A stretch of DNA of 64,000 nt from Dastarcus helophoroides. Lineage: Eukaryota > Arthropoda > Insecta > Coleoptera > Bothrideridae. Location: NCBI GenBank assembly GCA_028583605.1, contig CM053330.1:18997539-19061538 (forward strand), given 5' to 3'. Every line of letters starts with the position of its first letter. Position 1 is the stretch's first letter. A model generated the notes under the pieces. The model did no database searches and was not told the DNA's origin. It was given only the letters and a program-made list of their open reading frames with translations. The position numbers and the translations under genes were made by a program. Positions 1-8,959 of this stretch are shown here, piece after piece.

Positions 1-900
1 TTCAATCTCTCTAAATAAAAATAAAGACAAAAAAAATGCAGTTTGCATTTTTTACAGTTTTTATGTAAATGTTGAAAAATTCCCTAATCCCTAGTTCGAT
101 ATTGAAGGGCAAATTTTGAGAATCAATTTTTTCCTACAATTTGAGTTTATTTTTGAAAGTTCGATCCTTTTCTCTTTGAAATTTGGATTTATTTATTTTT
201 TTTTGTTTTTAGAAAGTTTATCTAATATACCAGTTTTTATCAAAGTTGTTGGAATTTACCAGTTTTTTTAAATTCCCTATATCTTTTTTTGTCAATTTAA
301 AAAAAATAAGTTTTTCTTAAAATTGATAAGAATTTCATCGTTTTGCTCGAAATTTCGAGTACTTCTCAAGATGTCAACTCTTGAAATATTGTATTTTTTC
401 TCAAAAAATTTTAATTCTTTCAAAATATATAGGAGTTTGATGTCTGTCGTAAAATTTTAATATAAATGTGCTTAAAGGCAAATTAAGAATTGTATTAGAA
501 TTTCAAATTTTTAAATTCCAAATTATTTAGAAGTTTTCTCTCTTTTCTTAAAAATTTGTATTTTTGTTACTTTAATAGAAATTTTGACATTTTTCTTTAA
601 AAATTCCACTTTTCTCTAAAAATTACATTAATAACAATTTCAGGTTTTTTTCTTGAAAATTCGACTTTTCCAAAAATTTCGGTATCCCTAAGTATCTTAC
701 AAAAATGTTGAGTTTTTTTTTCTAAATTTCGATCATTATCTCAAATTTTTGTTTGTCTTTATTCCCATAATTGCTTTATTTTGGCAAAATTATAACGAAA
801 TTTTAATGAAAACAGCAATAAATTCGGGAAAAAATTTTTTTTTAGTTTTTCGAGAGCTACCTCTTAAAAATTTCAACTATTATTCTCAAAATGTCAAAAG
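1..900. repeat. Degenerate T-rich array (TTTTCTCAAAATTTCGAC-like units)
   Basis: Irregularly repeated pieces of T-runs, then AAAATTT, then CGAC or CGA, spaced about 20-40 bases apart. No open reading frame of interest is present. The same kind of array recurs at about ten other places in the window, sometimes reversed. It is too degenerate here to define a unit length by eye. Confidence 0.5.
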
Positions 901-1640
901 TATGCCAAACTTTAAATAATACAAAAAAGTTAAAATGTCCAAAAAAATGCTTTTGGAAATTTAGTCTTTTTTAAAAAATTTGAACGGATCAAAACACATA
1001 TTTAGCCAGCATATTTTTTGCAAATTACATCTTTTTTCCATCAAATTTTCAAAATGCATGTTACCCCCACCGTTAATCAAATCCTATCAACGTTCATGTA
1101 TCTGTCTAAATGAAAAAAAGTATTTTTCAAACCAAATCAAATGGTTTTGTAAGAGATCACCTTTAAAAGCAGTTTTTATATTACATTATTACAAGATAAA
1201 TAAGCTGCCTTAGAGATTACAAACTAGTTAATAAGAAAATACAATCATTGGTTCTATTTTCCTTTTCAATTTAGAAACTGAATTGTTCTAATTAATTTTA
1301 CAATGTTACGTCCCAACGGATTACGAATATAAAGTCAACTGATTTATAGTGGCGGATTTCAGGGTGTGCAACACGTGCAATTGCACAGGAGCCCCTATAA
1401 ATGTGGTTGGTCTTTTTTGTTCATGTCAAAAACTGCACACACAACATGGGAGGCTGAAAGATATATTGGGTATGATGACTCTTTTTTTTAGTCATTAAAA
1501 ATATTATGACCATGACATAGAAGCTTTGTAACATTTTTACCACTCTTCAATGTAACGCACAGGGCCTTGAACAAAGTTAATCCACTCCTGCTCTTATATA
1601 TTCATGCTATCGTCCTCTATAATTACTGTTACAATATTTT
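901..1640. other. AT-rich stretch with a possible hAT-like terminus
   Basis: No convincing gene. The 77-codon frame at 980-1213 has no recognisable domain and an AT-driven composition. At about 1347 the sequence TAGTGGCGGATTTCAGGG resembles hAT-type termini (YAGTGGCGG), but no matching inverted end or target duplication was found. Confidence 0.3.
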
Positions 1641-1705
1641 CGATTCGCCCTTGTAACAATAGTATGGCTTCCGGTGCACCGAGGCTCACAATTTGGGAAC
1701 CACTG
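1640..1705 (-). mobile_element. hAT-like terminal fragment
   Basis: Read on the minus strand, the segment begins CAGTGGTTCCCAAATTGTG and continues into a CTCGGTGCACC-type sequence. This is a common form of hAT non-autonomous element end. The opposite terminus and an 8-bp duplication were not found nearby, so it is a fragment. Confidence 0.4.
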
Positions 1706-2086
1706 CCCTAAGTTAACAATTTGAAATTTGCCATTCTGTTATTAAATTACTTTATTGGCACATTCAGAAACCACTCATTTTTATTTAATTTTTTTAAATT
1801 TTAGGCCGTATAGTTCTAATTATGATCAAAAATATTTTTCTCTCTCCATCTGTGAAGTATGCCACCCAAAAAGTTTCTAATAATTCCATACTGATACATA
1901 GATATTCATATGAAAATAAAAGGAAAACCATAATCTTTTACATGAACCTAAACTGTATTAGAAAATATGAGAAAGATTTTTAGTTCTATTATGATCCTTT
2001 CTCATTTTTCCCATATTTTTGAAAACTTTATGCCCAAGTAAATTGTAGTTCCCAATGTTATTATTTTTAATAAACAAAAATAATAC
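1706..2086. other. AT-rich sequence without recognised features
   Basis: No coding frame, terminal repeat or RNA gene was recognised. Confidence 0.4.
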
Positions 2087-2207
2087 TGGTTGTCATAAAA
2101 TTGTTATTAATTTGGAAATAATTTTGATCCATACATAATTTTCGTTAATCAAATATATTCGTCGAATAAAAAAATTCCCAAATTAATAACGAATTTTATG
2201 AACAACT
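2087..2207. repeat. Inverted duplication at the 5' end of a Penelope-like element
   Basis: Sequence at about 2087-2125 is the reverse complement of about 2165-2207, the start of the recognisable reverse transcriptase (coding for a segment ending FYEQLEG). The match covers about 36 bases with a few differences, separated by about 40 bases. Penelope-like elements are known for inverted or partially duplicated 5' ends, so this probably marks the truncated 5' boundary of the copy that follows. Confidence 0.6.
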
Positions 2208-4412
2208 TGAGGGCGCAGCCATGGGAAATCCTTTGTCACCTTTCATGGCTGAGCTCTTCATGAGTGTGTTTGAAAATCGTTTTGAAAAACGAACATAGTT
2301 TATTTGCTAGGTTATGGGTTAGATATGTAGATGACATTTTTGCTATTTTTGACACAAAAAATCAAAATTTAGATAATTTCATTGATGTATTAAATTCACG
2401 TTTTCAATTGTTAAATTCACCGTGGAGTTGGAGAAAGAAGCAGCTTTACCATTTTTAGACACTTTAGTTATTAGGAATAAAAATATATTAGAATTTGATG
2501 TACAGGGTCTTTGGTTATAAATGCACCCCCCATTTATCTTTTGAAATATGACAGATACAAAAAATTCTGAGTGCCAAAGTTTCTAGACCCTTCTTAAATT
2601 TTTATTTGAAATAAGTTTGCAATATACAGGGTGTTACGTTTTTTTAGAATCAAAATCAACTTTGGTTTTTTAAAGAAAACACCCCAATTATTTTTCCATT
2701 TTCGAATTCTCCTAAAAATCTCACATATGTTTTATGTAACATACCTACATCTAAATTCAATTCTTTTAGAAATATTGATAGTTATAAATCGCCAATATGA
2801 TCTTGATTTTTCATAAATAATAGATATCTATAAGAAATGTTAAATATAAAAGCTTATAAAAATCGTCCAAATTTTTATTTCAAATAATTTTGATATATAC
2901 AGGGTGTTTAGTTTTCTACAATCCAAATAAATTTTTGGTTTTTTAAATAGAACAACCCAATTATGTTTTTATATTTGAACTACTTTGATAATTCTACACG
3001 TATTTTATAAAATATACCAGATTCAACAGTTTCAAAAATGTTGTTAGGTAAAAAATCGTGAATTTTGCATTAGCAAAATTCACGAAATATATCACTAATA
3101 AAATAAAAAGGAAAAGAGCAGCCCATTTAGCTCTTTTTATTTTATTAGTGATATATTTTGAAGTAAGCCAACATTTTATGTTACTTCATTTTTTTTATTA
3201 AAGTTTTAGTCAAAATGAACTTAGGATCATATTGACGATTTACAGCCATCAATATTTCTGAAATAGTTAAATTTAGATAAGAGATATGTTATATAAAATA
3301 TATGTAGAATTTGCAGGAGAATTCAAAAATGAAAAAATAATCGGAATGTTCTATTTAAAAAACCAAATTAGGTTTGGATTCTGGAAAACTAAACACCCCA
3401 TATATCGCTAAATTATTTTAAACAAAAATTTAGGCAATTTTTAAAATATTTTACATTCAATATTTAGATAGAGATACCGAATTCTTAGCATAAAATCAAG
3501 AACACATTGATGATTTACAATTGTTAATTTTTCGGTAATAGTTGAATTTAAATATAGGTATGTTATATAAAACATGTCTAGAATTTTTAGGAGAATTCAA
3601 AAATAAAAAAATAATTGGAGTATTCCATTTAAAAAACTTAAGTTGATTTTGATTCTGAAAAAACCTAGCACCCTGTATATAGCAAACTTAGTTCAAATAA
3701 AAAATTAAGAAGGGTCTAGAAACCTTCTTATTTAAATTTTTTTGTATCTATCATATTTCGAAAGATAAATGGGGAGTGCATTTATAACCAAAGACCCTGT
3801 ACATAGGAAAGATTTCAGTACCTTCCGCTATATAACTTCTGTTTCTAACCATTGCATACAACACAAAATGGCAAGCTTCAACTTCCTTGCCCATCGCCTT
3901 CTGAGTCTTCCTCTTAATGGGGAAAAATTCGGAAAGGAGTTGAAGACAATTAAACATATAGGTGAAGTTAATGGATTGGATCCAAATGTTATTTATACAA
4001 ATATTAATAAGAAAAAATTCAAATGTGAATTGGTGAACATCACAACTTTCCGAGCTGATGAAAACAGAAACTTTAAGTTCGTCTCACTTCCATTTGAACC
4101 CTCGCTTACACATGGTTTGGGTGGAATTTTACGAAAACAGGGCTTCCAGGTTGTTTATAGTTCTAACGGCAAATTAAATCCGCTTTTGGGTAGTTTAAAG
4201 GATAAAGTAGAGCAAACGGATTGAGGTACGGAAGAACTGAGAAGTCAAGTGTGGCTCGACATGCTTTTGAATTAGATCATAGGATAGATAATAATATTAA
4301 ATTGTTAAGAGTAGTAAATAAGAATTATATGTTAAGTGCGTGTGAAAGCTTAGCCATCCATAAGGCTGGAGATAACTTTATGAATGGTTGCGCTGGGCCT
4401 TTAGGCCATTAA
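2176..4412 (+). pseudogene. Penelope-like retroelement: reverse transcriptase plus GIY-YIG-type C-terminus, split by a foldback insertion
   Basis: The 5'-truncated relic starts inside the reverse transcriptase. The frame from about 2191 reads FYEQLEG then GAAMGNPLSPF, a hallmark of Penelope-like elements, and stops at a TAG near 2298. The catalytic RYVDDIFA lies in another frame at about 2318-2341, and the first frame resumes near 2413 (KFTVELEKEAALPFLD). At least two frameshifts are therefore present. At 2502 the coding sequence is interrupted by a 1.3-kb foldback element; it resumes in the same frame at 3802 (HRKDFSTFRYI) and runs open to 4224. The following frame, 4221-4412, contains ARHAFELDH and ESLAIHK, which fit the C-terminal part of the GIY-YIG endonuclease region of Penelope-like elements. 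The usual N-terminal portion is absent. This copy cannot encode an intact protein. Confidence 0.88.
2503..3799. mobile_element. 1297-bp foldback transposon with TA target duplication, inside the Penelope-like RT
   Basis: The ends are inverted copies: CAGGGTCTTTGGTTATAAAT at the left and its complement at the right, extending about 50 bases with few mismatches. TA is duplicated on both sides (2501-2502 and 3800-3801). Removing the element with one TA restores the interrupted reading frame. Internally it is nearly all inverted repeat: two tandem units in the left arm (from about 2622 and about 2892, each opening with a TACAGGGTGTT-type motif) are mirrored by two units in the right arm (about 3150-3410 and 3415-3690), around a hairpin centre near 3110-3140. 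It has no transposase. The TA duplication suggests mobilisation by a Tc1/mariner-type enzyme. Confidence 0.85.
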
Positions 4413-4705
4413 TCTCTGTTAAAAATAGTTAAGGTTGACACATAAGGAATTGTGACACTACGACGTGTATGATTGGGCTTGCGCGTTCGGATGCGGTCGA
4501 TCATGCACGAAGTGAATATTCTTAGTGTATAAGGGTAAATTTTAATATTCAGTGTTAGTATCTCTCTGAAGATAACAGTTTGGCTGTCGAAACGCGTTAG
4601 AGCAACTTTTGTTGTGTTTTTTAAACTTTCTTGGTTTCAGGGGACAAGATCAGTATTTCAATTTTTGAAGATAACCAAGGACCAGTCCGTTCCACCAAAC
4701 TTCTC
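4413..4705 (+). mobile_element. Penelope-like element 3' untranslated tail (family A)
   Basis: Downstream of the GIY-YIG remnant, the sequence contains CTGAAGATAACAGTTTGGC followed by GTCGAAACGCGTT. This is the stem-like arrangement often seen at the 3' end of Penelope-like elements. It ends with CTTTCTTGGTTTCAGGGGAC and GAAGATAACCAAGGACCAG. Related tails occur at about 34116-34195 and 54513-54733, so this is a repeated family in the window. Confidence 0.6.
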
Positions 4706-4876
4706 AAACTATGTTTAAAAGTAATTAAAGCAAAACAATCACAGCCATTTTTATAAAAATGAAATGCAGTATCTTTAATTATAACTTGAAAAATTTATAA
4801 AATCTTCACAATCTCTTATACAGTATATCTTAAAAAATATAATACGCGTAAGAGGTTTAAAAGTCCATTTAAAATG

Positions 4877-4882
4877 TTTATT
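4877..4882 (-). promoter_or_regulatory. Poly(A) signal AATAAA for the 5052-5339 exon
   Basis: TTTATT on the plus strand gives AATAAA on the minus strand, about 170 nt downstream of the stop codon of the small membrane-protein exon. It is in the right orientation and at a plausible distance. Confidence 0.4.
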
Positions 4883-5051
4883 TACAAAATAAAATCTACA
4901 TAAAATAGTCTCATTAAAACTAAAATATATACAAAATGGAAGACACGGGTTTTGTTGTTTTTTCGCAAAGATTATGGAGCAATAAAACTAATGGATTACG
5001 TACAATTAAATCTTACGTCTAAGTTATTTACAAAAAAACATTTTATCACAA

Positions 5052-5339
5052 TCACAGCATATTATAGTGAGTCAGCGTGGAATAAACGGCGATCCACACA
5101 GATAAACCAACAATAAGAGCAACAAAGAAATAAGTTTTATTCTTGTGCCAGGGACTTCCCGACAAATCAGGAGATTGATATCGCTGTCTTGCAGTGCGAC
5201 AAGCTTCTGGAGTGCAGACTCCTGGTCCTGGATTTCCTCCGTTAGCGTGCATATTTTGCCCATGCTGATTTTGTCCATGTGCTACTAACTTCATTTCGGT
5301 TCCTCCTTTTTCAGAATTCAGGTAGGATGGATTTTCCAT
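5052..5339 (-). CDS. Small protein with C-terminal membrane segment (last exon, possibly the whole coding region)
   Basis: A 95-codon frame beginning ATG at 5339. The protein has a polar N-terminal two thirds rich in Asn, Gln, Gly and Pro (for example GQNQHGQNMHANGG), two cysteines in VCTPEACRTA at about residues 41-50, and one hydrophobic segment at about residues 70-87 (FFVALIVGLSVWIAVYS). Only a few residues follow that segment. This layout suggests a tail-anchored or single-pass membrane protein with a cytosolic N-terminus. The ATG directly follows TTTTTTACAG, a good splice acceptor, so upstream exons, coding or untranslated, are likely; the true start may therefore lie further upstream. 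GC content is clearly above the flanks, and an AATAAA lies downstream at 4882-4877. I do not recognise the family. The alternative frame 5072-5278 is a shadow. Confidence 0.6.
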   Translation of the reverse strand: MENPSYLNSEKGGTEMKLVAHGQNQHGQNMHANGGNPGPGVCTPEACRTARQRYQSPDLSGSPWHKNKTYFFVALIVGLSVWIAVYSTLTHYNML

Positions 5340-5349
5340 CTGTAAAAAA
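5340..5349 (-). promoter_or_regulatory. Splice acceptor TTTTTTACAG
   Basis: Read on the minus strand, TTTTTTACAG abuts the ATG at 5339. The pyrimidine run plus CAG is a strong acceptor, implying that the exon at 5339-5052 is not the first exon of its transcript. The matching donor was not identified. Confidence 0.5.
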
Positions 5350-5943
5350 TTACGTTCTATTACATGATTGTTCGAATGTTTTACGCATCAAATTTCAACG
5401 ACAAATAATAATAATAAAAATGTCAGTTACAGGCTTTGATAAGTTAAAATCAAATTCCAAATATAGATTAATCCCACATTCAAAAAAATGTATTTTATTA
5501 AGCACAGAACACTAAGTCATTACTAAGCAAATTTACTCAGATTTCTAGAAAGCGGTAAAAGATTCAAAGCAAGAAAATTAACAATTTGTAATACAAAGTG
5601 AAAAATAACATTTCACTGATCTTCAAACAGCACTTATATTTTGAACAAACAAATACACACGTGCAGGGAATCTCAGCCATATGTCGTTAGTTTTAAGAGA
5701 AGATAGAGAAAATAATAATGAATACGTGATTAAAAAAAATTTCGGCTATACAGGCTGTAATAAATTCACTTCTCATTACAGGGTTCTCAAAAACGGTGAA
5801 ATACATCATTAAATTAGGGCAAAGTAGCATGATTTGCCGGCCAGTAATATACTTCCGAGAAATCGAAAATTTCTTTTGCTGCCCTTCACATTCTTAAGAA
5901 AATTAAAATTTTGAATTTTCGTTTCGTTTGAAGAGTAATCGAA

Positions 5944-6105
5944 ATGCTGAAAACATTTTTTATTGGCGTTTTTATCCTTTTCGCTGCCATCATCAAGTGC
6001 GTTATTTTCAATACGGACCTGTCATTTTTATTGCATCTTCATGTAGCTTTTGAATCTCCGACTTCAGTGATGTATCAAACTTTAATGTGGCTAAAAGTTT
6101 CGTAA
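5944..6105 (+). CDS. Candidate 53-codon ORF with signal-peptide-like N-terminus
   Basis: ATG at 5944 with G at -3, stop TAA at 6103-6105. The first residues, MLKTFFIGVFILFAAIIKC, have the basic/hydrophobic/Cys layout of a signal peptide or short membrane segment; the remaining about 34 residues are not recognisable. The ORF sits in a locally GC-richer stretch (about 5820-6100), divergently oriented to the exon at 5339. It could be a first exon, a small secreted peptide, or chance. No homologue is recognised. Confidence 0.25.
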   Translation: MLKTFFIGVFILFAAIIKCVIFNTDLSFLLHLHVAFESPTSVMYQTLMWLKVS

Positions 6106-6179
6106 CTTTAAACTAACATTGAGAAAAAAAACCTTTTTTCAGATTAACATACTTTGTATTTTGAATAATAGTCAACTAC

Positions 6180-6860
6180 AATTTCTAATTTTTGAAAAGG
6201 CGAATTTTACACTCAAATTTTAGATTTTGTCACTCAAATCGCGATAATATGCAGTAAAAAGTTAATTTCGAAATTTCGAGAATAAATCGAAATAGAAAAA
6301 CTTGAAGAAAACTGAGATTTCTGGAAAAAATAAAAATTTCGAGAAAATTCGAAATGACTTTAAATTAGTTTAATTTTTGTACTTAATTTTTCATGTCATA
6401 GGCTACTTTTTCAACTTTAAATTTAAACCTTCAATTTTGTTCCGAAGTTCCCTAAAAAATATTTTCCGAAATGCACAGTTCAAATTCAAACTCTCGAGAT
6501 TAACATTCCAAACAGTAATAATAATCGAAATTGAGCTCAGTTTAGTGGAGAAGAATTTTGCGATTTAAGTTAAAATTTTTACGAAAAAATCGAGTACACT
6601 CAAAATATTGTTGTTAAAATTCTAGTTTTGAGAAAAAATCGAAATATCTAAATAAAAATTGAAATTAAGAGAATAAACATGAAACTTTAAGGAAACGTTC
6701 AAAATTTCCATTAAAAAATCAAAATTTAGGCAGAAATTAATTTTTTCTTAAATTTTGGATATTTAAATAGCGTCATTTTGAGAAAAAACTTAACATTCAA
6801 CTTTTTCTTTTCATTTTGATGTCTTCTGAAAATTCAATCTTTTCAAAGTTTTATTTTGAG
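6180..6860. repeat. Degenerate AT array, mixed orientation
   Basis: Repeated TCGAAAT, AAATTTCGAG and AGAAAAA motifs at irregular 20-40 base spacing, with no tidy unit. It resembles the arrays inside the hAT elements, but no element ends were found around it. Confidence 0.45.
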
Positions 6861-7670
6861 AGGGTTTCCCGAATTTATTACTTGTAAAAAATTATGTATT
6901 TAAAGAGGTTTAAAAACGCTGTTCTAGAGTTTATCTTAAGAAAATATTGTTTCTTGCTAATTTTTTGACAAGAAATCTGACCCTTGCTAAAAACTTCTGG
7001 TCTTGTTTTGTTTTGTTCAAGAATAAGACAATACCAAGAAATTCGTGAAACACCAACTAAGACTTAAGAATATGTGATTAAAATTAATCACCTTATGATA
7101 AAGACACTTGCATATCTTACTAAATTTATTTATATTAATTTGGAAAATTAAGGGTGTTCCATTTTTCATTATCGCAAAAATAAATTTCTTGCTGCAGAAC
7201 CATTCCAGAATACAGAATATACCTTTAATAAAAAGTTTTTATCTGAAAGAAGAGAGCAGGTTATTTTAAACTCGAAGGTAAGGAACTCTTCAATGTTTAT
7301 ATTGTTCAAGTGGACGTATTGCCTGAAAATTATTCGCAGTATACAACTCAAAAATTATTGATAGAATTATTAAAAAATATTGCACAAAAGTAATTAGAAG
7401 AAACTAATAAAACAGGTAATACAATAGATTATTTAAGATTGTACAACTGTTTGTAAAATTCCTATATTGCAGATTAAAAATTATAAAAAATGTTGTAATA
7501 TTTTGCCTGTGTGTCGTCGCTTTCATGGAAATGTAAATTAAATAATATTGTCAAATCAGGAAGTGAACACCAAATATTGCGAGTGATTATTAAAATAGAG
7601 AGAAAATTAATTGTTAGAATTTCGGGAAATTTTCTTATAAGAATAAACTAATTAAAAAATAAAATAATTT
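6861..7670. other. AT-rich sequence, nothing recognised
   Basis: No gene, terminal repeat or RNA feature was recognised. The 60-codon minus frame at 7169-7351 has no domain and is probably chance. Confidence 0.4.
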
Positions 7671-8195
7671 ACGGGATATACTTCTTCCGGGATTGGACCG
7701 TGTCAAAGAACTACTAAAAGTGTTCGACGTTTCGCCCACCATCGTAGGGGGCTTCTTCAGGAACAAAGAAAGAAAAATAGATGAAAAGAGGAATATGAGG
7801 GAATATGCAAAAAAGAAAAATAAAAAATAAAAAAAGCCAATTTTAAAACATCAGAGCACGGTAACTCAGTATGTCCACCATACCAGACGCGAAACTCTTC
7901 TGAATTGAAAATTGGTACAAAGGATAAGAAAGTTTAGACAGAAGAGCACCATACCAGAGGCGAAACTCTTCAGAAGGGTTTCGCCTCTGGTATGGTGGAC
8001 ATACTGAGTTACCGTGCTCTGATGTTTTGAAATTGGCCTTTTTTATTTTTCTTTTTTGCATATTTCCTCATATTCCTCTTTTCATCTATTTTTCTTTCTT
8101 TGTTCCTGAAGAAGCCCCCTACGATGGTGGGCGAAACGTCGAACACTTTTAGTAGTTCTTTGACACGGTCCAATCCCGGAAGAAGTATATCCTGT
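7671..8195. mobile_element. Inverted dimer of a Penelope-type 3' end (family B), 525-bp palindrome
   Basis: The right half contains GAAGAAGCCCCCTACGATGG, GGGCGAAACGTCGAAC, TTTTAGTAGTTCTTTGACAC and GGTCCAATCCCGGAAG, ending near 8195. The left half, starting ACGGGATATACTTCTTCCGG at 7671, is its reverse complement over more than 200 bases. Near the centre, a further hairpin repeats GAGCACGGTAACTCAGTATG and GAAGAGTTTCGCCTCTGG in both orientations (about 7855-8025). The GAAGATG...GCGAAACGT layout is typical of Penelope-like 3' ends. Partial copies of the same family lie at 25690-25870, 28345-28445 and 41765-41900. The minus ORF 7843-8061 is only a by-product of the repeat. Confidence 0.65.
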
Positions 8196-8350
8196 ACTGA
8201 CTCTGGCCGTGGAAGCCTTCGTTAACAATAACATAATTTGTTACAATCTATATTTTTTTAATATTAAAATTAAAAAAATGTAAAAAAAAACGTAGTGCGG
8301 GTGCCCATCTTCAATCCTCACCATTGGAATCTTGCTTTTTTAAAGAGGAT
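8196..8350. other. Short AT-rich spacer
   Basis: Nothing recognised between the Penelope-type palindrome and the AGTAATTGTCAT repeats. Confidence 0.3.
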
Positions 8351-8610
8351 GAATAGGGTAATTGCACCAGTAATTGTCATAATTAGATGTATTTCTAACT
8401 TATTACAGATATCAAAAAAGATGGATGCATTTTATTTATACCACAAATTTCTAAGAGGAAGATTAGTTTCTTTGCTGCGAAACTACCAATTTATTTTTTG
8501 TCAAAAAATATATATTTTTTTAATAAAAATATTTTTATTTGTCAGTGTCATTTTACCAGTAATTGTCATGCAATAACCAATAATTGTCATTAACTTTTCT
8601 AGTAATTATT
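8351..8610 (+). repeat. Dispersed AGTAATTGTCAT motif copies
   Basis: The motif CCAGTAATTGTCAT or a close variant occurs at about 8365, 8555 and 8580, and again with a similar left context (AGGGTAACGACACCAGTAAT) at about 11803-11828. The spacing is irregular. This looks like part of an unidentified repeat family that may have been split by the 8960-10673 element. Confidence 0.35.
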
Positions 8611-8951
8611 ATCAAAATTGAATCGTTAAGTTGCTTTGGAACAAAAAATTGAACAATATGGAGGTTTATTTATTGGTTGGACATTCATGAAAATATTTCC
8701 ATGATACCCAAATATGTATTTATTCATGTGTGACTTTTCTTATTTGTATGTCTTTTCTTTTAGTTTTCACTTCTTTGTTATCGCTTTCTGGAGGATTTAG
8801 CCAACATAATGATTGGTGGAAATGTGGAAAGGTTTTCCATCCATCTAGAATTATCTTCATTTCCTTGCATATTTCTGTCAGGATTTATGCTGCATTTTAA
8901 TAAGCTTTTATGCTGAGTAGAGGTGTCACATGGTAATTTATGTTTGTGTAT

Positions 8952-8959
8952 GTATAGGT
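8952..8959 (+). repeat. 8-bp target-site duplication, left copy (GTATAGGT)
   Basis: Paired with CTATAGGT at 10674-10681 (7 of 8 identical). An 8-bp duplication is the signature of hAT transposition. Confidence 0.75.

Noticed and set aside
3751..3957. Minus-strand frame over the Penelope-like relic
   Set aside because: Shadow of the RT coding sequence and of the foldback end.
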